This document shows positions 14,134-21,864 of a stretch of DNA of 23,415 nucleotides, in pieces; position 1 is the stretch's first letter, and every line of letters begins with the position of its first letter. Both the position numbers and the translations under genes were made by a program. The notes beneath the pieces were generated by a model. The model saw only the letters and a list, made by a program, of their open reading frames with translations. It had not been told where the DNA came from and searched no databases. Source of the DNA: a virus; IMG/VR virus record IMGVR_UViG_3300047548_000050, positions 1 to 23,415 of that record; one strand, written 5' to 3'.

Positions 14134-15486
14134 TCAGGTCGCTGTGCCAGTCGAGCGATAGCGAACGCCAGCGAACGGATCGCGCACAGACGTTGCCAGA
14201 CGCTTTTCACCGTAGAAGGTGATATAGCCGGGGAGCGTCTGGTCGTAGCGACGAACCAGCATGTTCAGGCGGTCGATGATCGTGTGGAAACGCGACCAGT
14301 CAGCGAAGTACGCAGGGTACAGGCTGGTAGTACCGGCAGAGCCAGTGGTGGCTTGTGCGGGAGCGTCAACGTAGCTGTTCACAACCACATCGAAGCCCAG
14401 CAGTTGGCCGACGATACCGTCAACCGACAGACCTTCGTTACGGTTGAAGATAGGAGCGCCATTGTCGTCAGTCAGACCACGCACTTGCGACAAGAACACG
14501 TTGTTCATCATGATCTTGGCGTTCGGGGTCCAGTACTGCTGCGGCAGAGCGTAGATGAAGTTAACGATGTCCTTGTAGGTCACGTTACCAGCACCCACGG
14601 TGTTGCCGTTGGTGGTCAACTGGTCATAGGTGTTGAGGCTATGCAGGCCAGTGTTCGAACCAGTGCCAGAGCTACCGAAAGCAGCGGTGGAGTGAGTGCC
14701 ACCAGTGTAGGTAGCGTTAGCGCCACCGTACTGGTCCAGACCACGCAGGCCATCAGCACCGCCAGTAGCCACGGTGGTGCCGTCGCCAGACTGGTCGTTG
14801 TTGGAAATCATGGACTGAGCTTCAGCTTGGGCGAATTCGGCCAGCATGTCGTCAACCACGTTGGCTTCCAGGCCGTCGATGTCGTCCAGGGCAGCAGTAC
14901 GGATCGGGAACTGCACGTTGATGTCTTTGAGGACGATCTGCCAAATCGAGGTGTTCTCGGTTGTGGGCGTGCCGTTGTTCTGGATGCCGTAGCCCCACTG
15001 AGCGCCAGCGTTGCCAGTCTTCACACGGAACTGATAGCTGGAGCCATCGGTAGCAACAGTGCGAGACACGCCACGCAGCGGGTTAGCCAGACGCAGAGCG
15101 CGGAACACGGGGTCGTAAGCGGTACGACCACCTTTGCCGTCACCGCCAGCGGTCAGGGCAGAGGCTTCAGCCAGGTAGGCTTCCATTTGCGACTCATCTG
15201 CAAAGATTTGCAGTTGCTTCTCAAAAGCAGACTTGGTGCCACTGGCGATGTCGCGCAGTTGCTCACGCACATGACGGTTAACGTCTTGGCGAACGGTCTT
15301 GGCCTTCTCTTTGTGGATGGCGGGAGCTTGCACGGAAGCAACTTTGGCTTCCAGGGCAGCAACCATTTCGCTCATTTCAGCTTTTACAGCTTCGATAGCA
15401 GCGGGGATTTTTGCTTCGACAGCAGCGACAGCTTCAACTTGTTTAGCTTCGATAGCGTCCAGCTTTTCGATGATTTCTTTCGACAT
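14134..15486 (-). CDS. Major capsid protein, HK97 fold, with N-terminal delta domain
   Basis: A 450-residue protein. Residues 1-57 are an Ala/Glu/Lys-rich coiled coil and about 58-110 a further helical part; together they form the delta (scaffold) domain that the prohead protease removes. Cleavage is expected around residues 105-120, in the ALTAGGDGKGG linker (inferred). The HK97-fold part follows (ANPLRGVSRTVATDGSS, NTSIWQIVLKDINVQFPIRTA, GLRGLDQYGG, ending VRDPFAGVRYRS). HK97 gp5 is 385 aa with a ~100-residue delta domain, so this copy has a normal-size delta domain and a longer body. It follows the protease by two bases and ends at a strong terminator. It is the likely dominant shell protein. 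Confidence 0.92.
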   Translation of the reverse strand: MSKEIIEKLDAIEAKQVEAVAAVEAKIPAAIEAVKAEMSEMVAALEAKVASVQAPAIHKEKAKTVRQDVNRHVREQLRDIASGTKSAFEKQLQIFADESQMEAYLAEASALTAGGDGKGGRTAYDPVFRALRLANPLRGVSRTVATDGSSYQFRVKTGNAGAQWGYGIQNNGTPTTENTSIWQIVLKDINVQFPIRTAALDDIDGLEANVVDDMLAEFAQAEAQSMISNNDQSGDGTTVATGGADGLRGLDQYGGANATYTGGTHSTAAFGSSGTGSNTGLHSLNTYDQLTTNGNTVGAGNVTYKDIVNFIYALPQQYWTPNAKIMMNNVFLSQVRGLTDDNGAPIFNRNEGLSVDGIVGQLLGFDVVVNSYVDAPAQATTGSAGTTSLYPAYFADWSRFHTIIDRLNMLVRRYDQTLPGYITFYGEKRLATSVRDPFAGVRYRSTGTAT

Positions 15487-15488
15487 GA

Positions 15489-16289
15489 TTAACCTTTCAG
15501 GCGTTTGTCAAGGAGTTTAAGAAGTTCGCGCTGCTCAAGAGCCGCGAGAATTTCCGCTTCGGTTGCCTCCGCATCAGAATCACTCTGACTCGGCGCAGCT
15601 TCAATAGGCTCTTTAACAGCATCACGCTGTTCAATCACCTGCTTGAATACAGATGCGGCGGCAACCGACATCTGCTTGGACAGACCTGCATCCCGCAGGG
15701 CTTCTTCCAATACTTTCAAGTCAGCAGAACCATCCTCACGGAAGTATTCCAGCTTTTTGACTTGAGCTTTGGGGTTGTTGGGGTGCATCACAACACTAGT
15801 CTCACGCAAACCACCTTTGGTGATTTGGAAATAGCCTTCTTCCCAATAATCTTGAGAACCAGCAGGAAACGGAGTGCCGTCTTCTTTGACCCACTGATAT
15901 TCATCAGCGTATGCGCCAACAGAAACACCGCCAAACATATTCGGCGATTCGCTCATTACCTGATACAGATCGGAGCCAGTTGTGGTGTTCAAGAACAGGC
16001 GACCTTTGGCAGACATGCCATCGTCGTCCATCTCAAACTCAGTCCACTCACCAACAGGGATTTGATCCGAGTTGTGATTGACATACATGGGAAGAGGACG
16101 ACCAGACTTGGCAAACTCGGTGGCCCATTCCATAAAGCCTTCAGGCTTGTAGAAGAATCGACGGCCATCAGCGCCTTCACGAGCGCCCCAAGTTGTGATG
16201 CGAGCTTCAATCTTTCCTGTCGGTTCGCCGCTTGCGGCCTTTTCGGACAGGTTGAGCTTTGCTTCGCAGATCAGATTTAGTTGCTTCAT
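15489..16289 (-). CDS. Prohead maturation protease, HK97 family (S78/U35)
   Basis: The 266-residue serine protease cuts the delta domain from the capsid protein and then itself during head maturation. The catalytic His is at about 72 in YVNHNSDQIPVGEW and the Ser at about 123 in GGVSVGAY. The conserved GGLRETSVVMHPNNPKA segment (about 159-175) closes the domain. The last ~75 residues are a charged helical tail (rich in Glu, Ala and Lys) that could contact the scaffold; this tail makes it longer than the ~225-residue HK97 gp4. The ATG at 16289 has AGGGG six bases upstream. It lies directly before the capsid gene, the standard order. Confidence 0.92.
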   Translation of the reverse strand: MKQLNLICEAKLNLSEKAASGEPTGKIEARITTWGAREGADGRRFFYKPEGFMEWATEFAKSGRPLPMYVNHNSDQIPVGEWTEFEMDDDGMSAKGRLFLNTTTGSDLYQVMSESPNMFGGVSVGAYADEYQWVKEDGTPFPAGSQDYWEEGYFQITKGGLRETSVVMHPNNPKAQVKKLEYFREDGSADLKVLEEALRDAGLSKQMSVAAASVFKQVIEQRDAVKEPIEAAPSQSDSDAEATEAEILAALEQRELLKLLDKRLKG

Positions 16290-16422
16290 TTATTGCCCCT
16301 AAAGCAATGGACTGGTTGTTGTCTTGTATTTTAGGGGATTGCCCTTGTAATACAGGCAATGGAATGTCAGGTCTAGTGACTTGTTTGGCTAATGCTACCA
16401 GATATTTTGAATCAGTACGCAT
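16207..16422 (-). CDS. Doubtful small reading frame between portal and protease (71 aa)
   Basis: An ATG at 16422, six bases after the portal stop, opens 71 codons that overlap the start of the protease gene by 83 bases in another frame. The product is basic and ends in a KGRKRRTDRK stretch, but that end lies fully inside the protease. The nearest purine-rich sequence (GGGAAG) is about 12 bases from the ATG, too far to be good. It fills the only sizeable gap in this part of the operon (139 bases between portal and protease), the main reason to list it. Confidence 0.25.
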   Translation of the reverse strand: MRTDSKYLVALAKQVTRPDIPLPVLQGQSPKIQDNNQSIALGAINEATKSDLRSKAQPVRKGRKRRTDRKD

Positions 16423-16428
16423 TTTTTA

Positions 16429-17826
16429 TCAAGTCTTCCCGATGTTCATTTTTCGAGTCTGATTTCCGCCACCACCACCTGTGTCTTGTTTACTGGTGCC
16501 AGGAATGGCATCGGTAGTTTTGGCGTCTTTTACCAATTCATCGCCACCCTCGATATTTGCCATACCCATATATTCACGGGCTTCGTTCGGGGTAATGATG
16601 CCATTGGTCACGCCAGATGTCACAAAGTTCATTTGGTCCAGCGGAGCACCTTTCAGGAAGTCCTTGGTGTCGAACTGGATGCAAAGCGACGGATAGCCAT
16701 TGAAAAGGTGGTCTTTCAGCTTTTCCTGGACATTCACAATAATCGGATACATGGCCGATTTGTAAAATTCATCCATTGCGGTCTGGGTGTTGTTAAATTT
16801 GCCATCATGAATGCCAAGCATAGAAGGTGGCACACCAAATAGACCGCAGATTCGGCGCATAGTTTGCAGCTTGAGCGCAGCAGCATCTGCATCCTGAAGG
16901 GTCAACATTTGCAAAGGCGTGTATTTCATGCCCTGGTCAAGCAACATGCCTTGGCCCGGTTTGGACGGGTCAGACTGCTTGCTACCGACCATATTGCTCC
17001 AGGCTTCTTTCAGTCGGGCAGCGATTTCTTTGTATTTGCCATCAGGAATCACGGCTTCCGTCATAAACATGCCAGAGGGCTTGGCACCGTTTTGCATGAC
17101 ATAGTTGGCATACAGGTCAATGTCCTGGTCCAAACCGCAAAGTTCGGCCATCAAGATGCCTTTGTTGAAGCCAGCAGAACCTTGCCATGCCATTTCCTTG
17201 CAATGCATGACTTGATGAGCCTGCAAAGGCTCGTCTTTGCTAAATCCATACGAAGGAGTGGACAAGCGGTAGCTGGGATAACGAGTGGGCGTAATCGTGA
17301 CTGCGATTAGAGTCGAGTCAAGGATATACATCTCCAGCGGAGTCTGCGTTGAGTTCTTTTGATCGGCTCTCCACCAAAGCGTGAACGCTTCGCCAGACAA
17401 CTCGTACCACATCAACCACTGATACCAGAACTCGTATTTGCTCTGGAAATTGTTTGGCTTATTCAGCAGCTTGGCAACTTGCTTGGCCTTGGCTTTGTCA
17501 CGAGCGCCAACGTCTTTATTTTTGATGGCATCAACATATTCGCCCTCTTCTGTCTCGTACATGACACGAATAGGCAACTGAGCCAAAGCACGAGCTTTGA
17601 TTGCAACGCACGACATAATCGTGCTATTGCGGGACAACATGGACATATCCACCGGACGACCAGCACTTGTAGTGCTGCCGGTGGTGACATACAGGATTTG
17701 GGTATTGACAGTCGGGTTTTTGTTGTCGCCCTGGTAAACAATGTTGTTACCAAGCGCCGTTTGACCGAACAAAGAGTTCGATTCATTGGCCTGCTTTTTA
17801 CCCCTGAAAATGTCCAAAATGCCCAT
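16429..17826 (-). CDS. Portal protein, HK97 family
   Basis: The 465-residue protein forms the dodecameric ring for DNA entry and exit. It begins MGILDIFRGKK. Family features in order: V-AIKARALAQLPIRVM (about 74-89), WYQWLMWYELSGEAF (134-148), HCKEMAWQGSAGFNKGI (208-224), the highly conserved RRICGLFGVPPSMLGI (324-339), and NGIITPNEAREYMGM (408-422). The C-terminus has a GGGGG tail, probably flexible and inside the head. It is close to HK97 gp3 (424 aa). It starts 24 bases after the TerL stop with AGGAG upstream. Confidence 0.93.
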   Translation of the reverse strand: MGILDIFRGKKQANESNSLFGQTALGNNIVYQGDNKNPTVNTQILYVTTGSTTSAGRPVDMSMLSRNSTIMSCVAIKARALAQLPIRVMYETEEGEYVDAIKNKDVGARDKAKAKQVAKLLNKPNNFQSKYEFWYQWLMWYELSGEAFTLWWRADQKNSTQTPLEMYILDSTLIAVTITPTRYPSYRLSTPSYGFSKDEPLQAHQVMHCKEMAWQGSAGFNKGILMAELCGLDQDIDLYANYVMQNGAKPSGMFMTEAVIPDGKYKEIAARLKEAWSNMVGSKQSDPSKPGQGMLLDQGMKYTPLQMLTLQDADAAALKLQTMRRICGLFGVPPSMLGIHDGKFNNTQTAMDEFYKSAMYPIIVNVQEKLKDHLFNGYPSLCIQFDTKDFLKGAPLDQMNFVTSGVTNGIITPNEAREYMGMANIEGGDELVKDAKTTDAIPGTSKQDTGGGGGNQTRKMNIGKT

Positions 17827-17850
17827 GATTGGCTCCTATTTGGTCACATA

Positions 17851-19530
17851 TTACCACTCAATCTGCCTGAAACCAAATGAATCCGACACAAACATGTTGT
17901 CTAAGTGGCCATGAACGGCCATGATTAGAGCAATAATTCCGTCAACCTTTGCGGAAGGATCAGCTTCGTTTTTACGAACTTTCACGTTTCCGTTTACGTC
18001 CGTGTAAACCTCACAGTTACCCAATTGCCAACCAAGGAATGGGTTTCCGTCATGCTTGATAGCCTTTTTTAGGATCAATTGCTCGGTGGCTTTTGATGGA
18101 TTCGATAGGACTGCCATACCTTGACCAACTTTTACTACTGGCAAGCCCTCTGCATACAAATTTGACACCAAGGCAGCAGCGTTGTACGGGTCATAGTTCA
18201 CAGCTTTGACAGCATACCTCTCACATTCTTGTTTGATATAGGCTTCAATTTCATTCAGGTCGGTTACGTTGCCAGGGGTCAGGCGCAAAATGCCAGACAT
18301 CACGGCCTGGCTGTAAATGCTCTTGTAATGGTTGGGAATCAACTCAATGGATTCTTCGGGCAGGAAGAATTGGAACTTCGAATAGAAGTTTTCCTCGCCA
18401 TACCGATGCAAAGTGCAAACAGCATTCAAGTCGCGTGTATGAGCCAAGTCGAAAGCCACAAAGGTGGACTCAGGCTCTTCCTCGGGCTTGGGCGCAACGG
18501 ACTCATCCCAGTATCTGCGGTCAACCCAAGCAGAGTTGGCGCTGACGTAAATGTTTAGCTGCTTGCAGAGGAATTCGTTGAGGCTTGCTGGCTTTGCTGC
18601 CGCTTCTTCAGCCATGTGACGAATATGCTCAGTTGTGACTGAAACTCCGAGCATGGGATTCGCCTTGCTCCAGACACTAGCATCTGCCCAAGCATCACCG
18701 GGATCAACGCTATACAGAAGGCCAAACCAGCGAAAATTATCAGCAGCAGCCCCACGGAGAACAGCACGGAAGTGCGAAAGGTCTTCATAGAATTTTGTCT
18801 CCTTTGTGAAGCTGGCCGTCGTCAGGTACATGCGCAGCGGGTTCTTTCGCGCACCCATACCCGAGTGCAAAACTTCAATTGACTGGCGCTCTGTAATCTG
18901 CGCCGCCTCGTCAATCATCGCACAAGACGGGTTCTTACCATCGCCCGTTTTCCTGTTCTCACGAGACAGCGAACGGTATGTGGATGTCGAATCACCAGCC
19001 TTCTTGAGTTCGCCCCGGTAGACGATGAATTTTGCGGCCAGTTCCGCAACCATGCCTTCAACAATCGCCTTTGACGAATCAAAGCAAATGGATGCCTGTT
19101 CGCGGTTTGTTGCAAGAGTGAAAACTTCCGCGCCTGCATCACCGAACTGGAGTTCGTACAGAGAAATGATGGACGCAATGGTAGTTTTGCCCGACTTGCG
19201 AGGAACGAAAAGAATGACATCCGTCGTCCACCGAACGCTATGATCCCGTTTGTCGCGGAAACCATAGACACCAGCCAGGAATAGAACCTGGAACGGCTCA
19301 AGCTGGATAGGCTTCCCGGCATCCGGGCCTTTGACATGCTTGCAGAACTTGACGAACTTGAGAACATGCTCGACCTTTGATGCGACAAACTCGTAGGGCG
19401 CATCCTTGCGCTCTACCATGTCCAGGAATCGTTGGCAGGCTAGCTTGATGTCCTCGCAAGCCTGAATGTCCCCCCGAGCTACGCCAGCAGCGTATTGGAA
19501 GGCGCTCTCAAGCGTTGGCGAATAACTCAT
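17851..19530 (-). CDS. terL: Large terminase subunit (ATPase and nuclease)
   Basis: The 559-residue motor pumps DNA into the prohead and cuts it. ATPase: Walker A VPRKSGKTT at 109-117, Walker B CAMIDEA at 203-209 (catalytic Glu 208), and coupling motif LTTAS at 236-240. Nuclease: Asp 361 in VAFDLAHTRD, Asp 447 in NYDPYN and Asp 530 in AKVDGIIAL, the expected acidic triad of the RNase H-like fold. Length and motif spelling fit the HK97-like Terminase_1 group, which mostly uses cos packaging. The gene overlaps the small subunit by 23 bases, which suggests coupled translation. Confidence 0.95.
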   Translation of the reverse strand: MSYSPTLESAFQYAAGVARGDIQACEDIKLACQRFLDMVERKDAPYEFVASKVEHVLKFVKFCKHVKGPDAGKPIQLEPFQVLFLAGVYGFRDKRDHSVRWTTDVILFVPRKSGKTTIASIISLYELQFGDAGAEVFTLATNREQASICFDSSKAIVEGMVAELAAKFIVYRGELKKAGDSTSTYRSLSRENRKTGDGKNPSCAMIDEAAQITERQSIEVLHSGMGARKNPLRMYLTTASFTKETKFYEDLSHFRAVLRGAAADNFRWFGLLYSVDPGDAWADASVWSKANPMLGVSVTTEHIRHMAEEAAAKPASLNEFLCKQLNIYVSANSAWVDRRYWDESVAPKPEEEPESTFVAFDLAHTRDLNAVCTLHRYGEENFYSKFQFFLPEESIELIPNHYKSIYSQAVMSGILRLTPGNVTDLNEIEAYIKQECERYAVKAVNYDPYNAAALVSNLYAEGLPVVKVGQGMAVLSNPSKATEQLILKKAIKHDGNPFLGWQLGNCEVYTDVNGNVKVRKNEADPSAKVDGIIALIMAVHGHLDNMFVSDSFGFRQIEW

Positions 19531-19879
19531 CTACTTCCGACGCCTTGGCTTTCAGTTTGGGACGACCACGGGCAACAAGACCCAATTCGGCAAGAATCTT
19601 GACAGCCTTGTCGGCCATCTCAGTGCGAATCTTGTACCAAGGGCTGGGAGCGTCACCAGAGTTGTAGCTGTATGTGTGGCCCATTTCACGGATGTTAATT
19701 TCCGCCGTCAACAGGCTGTCCACCGTGATGACCAATGTGCCAACCAGCAATTCGTCGCTTGCCGTAAGCGCACCTGTGCTTGCCTCGACTTCTGCGCGAA
19801 TCGCAGTCTCGAAAGCAGCTTTGTCCCAAGTGTTTGGGTTATTCAAGTAACCAAGTATGTGTCTAGCTTTTTTACTCAT
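19508..19879 (-). CDS. terS: Small terminase subunit, P27-like
   Basis: A 123-residue protein, short for the family (usually 130-180). It starts MSKKARHILGYLNNPNTWDK. The helical core contains a hydrophobic LLVGTLVITVDSLLTAEINIREMG segment followed by SPWYKIRTEMADKAVKILAELGL, the typical P27-family ending, and a basic RGRPKLKAK. The family forms a ring that recognises the packaging site and passes DNA to TerL. The usual long basic N-terminus is reduced here. It begins 12 bases after the HNH-AP2 endonuclease and its 3' end overlaps terL by 23 bases. Confidence 0.82.
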   Translation of the reverse strand: MSKKARHILGYLNNPNTWDKAAFETAIRAEVEASTGALTASDELLVGTLVITVDSLLTAEINIREMGHTYSYNSGDAPSPWYKIRTEMADKAVKILAELGLVARGRPKLKAKASEVDELFANA

Positions 19880-19891
19880 AGATTCTTTCTT

Positions 19892-20392
19892 TTAGATGGT
19901 GCATCCTACATGCAGTTTTCTTTTCGCGTCAACATAGGCTTTGTGAGCTTCTTCGACGGTATCAAAATACCCAATATGAATTTGCTTTCCTTTTGTTGTA
20001 ATCACGGCTCTCCAGCGCCTATGATTTTTCTCTCTTGACACACCTAAGATGCCGCAAGACCTATTATGGCTTGGAGCTTCTTTTTGGTTTTCATTATTTG
20101 TTGTCGCACTAACATCACGCAAATTTTCAATGCTGTTATCCGTGACAATTCCGTTGATATGGTCAATGTAGTGTTTTGGGAATTCTCCATAAACATAAAG
20201 CCATGCAAGTCGATGCGCTCTATAAACACGGCCATCAACGCCAATCACAACGTACCCTTTCACCGATGGTGAACCAGCAACATCACCAGCATGGACTCTT
20301 TTGCTGTGCGCAAACTTCCAAGTGAACAATCCCGTGTCAGGAGAATAGTCCAGCAATTCTTTCAATCGCGTCTGCGTAAGCAATGGCTTCAT
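19892..20392 (-). CDS. HNH homing endonuclease with AP2 DNA-binding domain
   Basis: The frame extends to 20428, but the ATG at 20392 is chosen because AGAGG lies five to six bases upstream; this gives 166 residues starting MKPLLTQTRLKEL. The HNH part runs about 58-100: AHRLAWLYVYGEFP, catalytic YIDHINGIVTDNSIENLRDVS (Asp 77, His 78, Asn 90). The AP2 part is about 113-160: GVSREKNHRRWRAVITTKGK, then IHIGYFDTVEEAHKAYVDAK. This pairing is typical of free-standing phage homing endonucleases. It sits directly before terS, so it either entered the start of the packaging operon or helps cleavage near the packaging site. A candidate promoter lies just upstream. Confidence 0.88.
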   Translation of the reverse strand: MKPLLTQTRLKELLDYSPDTGLFTWKFAHSKRVHAGDVAGSPSVKGYVVIGVDGRVYRAHRLAWLYVYGEFPKHYIDHINGIVTDNSIENLRDVSATTNNENQKEAPSHNRSCGILGVSREKNHRRWRAVITTKGKQIHIGYFDTVEEAHKAYVDAKRKLHVGCTI

Positions 20393-20409
20393 ATTTACCT
20401 CTCGTGCCA

Positions 20410-20418
20410 AATATACCA
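20410..20418 (-). promoter_or_regulatory. Candidate extended -10 promoter before the endonuclease-terS operon
   Basis: On the minus strand TGG TATATT fits an extended -10 element (TG-N-TATAAT type). About 16 bases upstream there is only a poor -35 (TGTAAA). Transcription would begin near 20403, leaving a leader of about eleven bases that contains the AGAGG binding site for the ATG at 20392. Confidence 0.35.
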
Positions 20419-20428
20419 CGCTTGCCAC

Positions 20429-20650
20429 ATTTTTACACCCCCCTCTGACTTTGTACTCCTACGCACATGACCCCGCGCCTGCTCCCCGGCGGGGACGCGT
20501 ACTTTTAGTTTCTTTTTTGCTTGGATCGGCCATCTGGGCAGCTCAATTTTCGCATGGATGGCCTGATTGAGTGGGAAAAAAGACAGAATGGATGCAAGAA
20601 TGAATGCGCTAGTATTACTTAATACCCCACAGGGTATGTGCAGCAGGCAC
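20429..20650. other. Gene-free spacer between HNH nuclease and packaging genes; candidate packaging (cos) region
   Basis: No convincing gene lies in these 222 bases. They hold a GC-rich block at 20471-20500 with two overlapping inverted repeats: CCCCGC (20471-20476) with GCGGGG (20489-20494), and TCCCC/GGGGA around a 3-base loop (20483-20495). Near the HNH gene there are two more that share bases: GTATTA/TAATAC (20612-20625) and ATACCC/GGGTAT around CACA (20622-20637). In HK97-like phages the cohesive-end site lies beside the HNH gene and terS, so this is the best place in the window for cos and its terminase binding sites. That is inference; no known cos sequence is recognised. Confidence 0.4.
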
Positions 20651-21082
20651 TCAGAGCGAGCGAAGCACAGCCGAAGGCCAGTCGCTGGCCTGGTAGTCAG
20701 TGAAAGAGCCGTCTTTGTAGTGGCGAAAGATGCCTCGCTGCTCCAGGCTGCTCTTCCTGCTGTGACAGGGCGCGCACAAGCTAGACCAAAGATTCAATCT
20801 GAAGGCTCGCTCTCCGAAGTCTTTCCACCTGAAGCAGTGGTCAACCACCTCGGCAGCCGTGAGCCGTCCTTCTGACTGGCAGCACTGGCACAGTGGCTGT
20901 GCTGTGAGTTGAGCCGTCCTTAACTGCCTCCAGACAGCAGACCGATACAGACTGTCCTGTTCTCGTCTGTCTGTCTTTGGTGTGGCTCTGGCTGGTGTGT
21001 GCTGCTCACAGAATCGAGAGCCAGCCACAGAGGGCGCTTTGCACTGGTACTGGTCACACTGAGAGCGAGGGATGGAGGGCAT
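20651..21082 (-). CDS. HNH nuclease of the packaging module
   Basis: With the ATG at 21082 the protein has 143 residues. A first Cys pair and His (CDQYQC, then FCEQH) may form a zinc site at about 9-28. The HNH motif follows: AEVVDHCFRW (Asp 81, His 82), LNLWSSLCAPCHSRK (Asn 97, Cys 103, Cys 106, His 107), with CQCC (65-68) completing the second zinc site. HK97 gp74-type HNH proteins lie next to terS and are needed with terminase for cos cutting, and this one fits that type. The frame is open further to a TTG at 21130, but that part runs through DnaA boxes. No start has a strong ribosome binding site, so the exact start is uncertain. Confidence 0.8.
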   Translation of the reverse strand: MPSIPRSQCDQYQCKAPSVAGSRFCEQHTPARATPKTDRREQDSLYRSAVWRQLRTAQLTAQPLCQCCQSEGRLTAAEVVDHCFRWKDFGERAFRLNLWSSLCAPCHSRKSSLEQRGIFRHYKDGSFTDYQASDWPSAVLRSL

Positions 21083-21381
21083 GAGCAGATTATCCACATA
21101 TTGCCCACAGGGGAAATCAACTATCCACAAAATCTAGACTTATCCACAGGCTGCACCACATCAAAGCATAAATGCACTTTTATCGTGCATTTTTGCACCA
21201 CTTTTGTGCGTGCTGTTTATAACTCCAAAAAATGTGAATTCTCGTGTTGAATTGTGGATAACTTTGTGCCTTGTGAATGAAAGTGCCTTTTGATAACCTG
21301 TGAATAAGTGGTTATCCACATTTTTTTATCATGCTGGCACGATGTGTGCATGAGAAAAGCACCTCAACACAGGAGAAATCC
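21083..21381. other. Divergent intergenic region with a DnaA-box cluster; candidate replication origin
   Basis: This region separates the leftward late genes from the rightward small-gene operon. Exact TTATNCACA DnaA boxes lie at 21090-21098 (+), 21140-21148 (+), 21253-21261 (-), 21299-21307 (-, TTATTCACA) and 21312-21320 (+). A near match, CTATCCACA, is at 21121-21129 (+). With equal base frequencies about 0.007 such matches are expected in 230 bases on both strands. Between the box groups there is A/T-rich DNA with GTGCA/TGCAC inverted repeats (21185-21198). A weak promoter-like pair for the rightward genes is TTGCAC (21193-21198) with TATAAC (21218-21223), spaced 19 bases. DnaA-directed origin opening, or DnaA control of divergent transcription, is inferred. 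Confidence 0.7.
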
Positions 21382-21513
21382 ATGCACCACCACCAACAGA
21401 CCCTCGCAGACCTTGAAAGAGTACAGGAGCCAGACGGCTGGCTCATCCTTGGAGGTGCAGCACTCACAACAGCAGCCGTCGTGCTGGTGTGTGCTGTTCT
21501 GTTTAATTTCTAA
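21382..21513 (+). CDS. Small single-span membrane protein (43 aa)
   Basis: Longer upstream starts exist, but the ATG at 21382 has AGGAG at a proper distance and gives 43 residues. The N-terminal half is polar (MHHHQQTLADLERVQEPDG) and the C-terminal half is one hydrophobic helix (WLILGGAALTTAAVVLVCAV), a likely single membrane anchor. It is the first gene of the rightward operon, directly after the candidate origin. No family is recognised. Small membrane proteins among early phage genes often act on the host envelope or exclude other phages, but nothing in the sequence proves that. Confidence 0.6.
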   Translation: MHHHQQTLADLERVQEPDGWLILGGAALTTAAVVLVCAVLFNF

Positions 21514-21528
21514 TCACTGGAGAAAATA

Positions 21529-21864
21529 ATGCAAAACACAAAATATAACGGCTGGACTAATTATGAGACCTGGGTGGTGAATCTCTGGCTAACCAATGAT
21601 TCTGGCTCAGATGAATATCTCCGAGAGATGGCTAGAGATTGTCTTACTCATTTAGATGGGGACAGGGATGATGCTATTTGGGAACTAGCCAAAAGAATCG
21701 AAGAAAATCACGATGAATTTAAACCAGAAATCTCTGGAGTATTTTCTGATTTGTTAAATCACGCCCTTGGCTGTGTTGATTGGCGAGAAATTGCCCAGTA
21801 CGTTATAGATGATGAATTCCAAGAATGGAAAGAAGATAACCAGGAGAATGAAAATGCTAATTGA
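21529..21864 (+). CDS. Conserved small phage/plasmid protein, NYETW-type (DUF7249-like)
   Basis: A 111-residue acidic protein starting MQNTKYNGWTNYETWVVNLWL. The motif YNGWTNYETW-VNLWLTN is widely shared by small proteins of phages, plasmids and mobile elements, annotated as a domain of unknown function (I believe DUF7249). Further on, VDWREIAQYVIDDE is also typical. It has no membrane segment and ends with a very acidic EWKEDNQENENAN tail. GGAGA precedes the ATG. It is the second gene of the rightward operon and overlaps the next by 11 bases. Molecular function is unknown. Confidence 0.85.
   Translation: MQNTKYNGWTNYETWVVNLWLTNDSGSDEYLREMARDCLTHLDGDRDDAIWELAKRIEENHDEFKPEISGVFSDLLNHALGCVDWREIAQYVIDDEFQEWKEDNQENENAN

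Noticed and set aside
14284-15492. 402-codon open frame on the + strand opposite the main capsid gene
   Set aside because: Antisense shadow of the capsid gene: Val/Ser/Gly/His-rich with no domain, and no fitting neighbours or ribosome binding site.
20459-20533. 24-codon Lys/Arg/Gly-rich frame (MADPSKKETKS...) before the HNH-AP2 gene
   Set aside because: It has no ribosome binding site, ends in a stop in frame with the endonuclease extension, and covers the GC-rich inverted repeats; more likely chance than a broken terS start.
21083-21130. N-terminal extension of the HNH nuclease to a TTG start
   Set aside because: The extension would be encoded by DnaA-box DNA (TTATCCACA repeats) and uses a rare start without a binding site; the ATG at 21082 was preferred, though GTG 21097 cannot be excluded.
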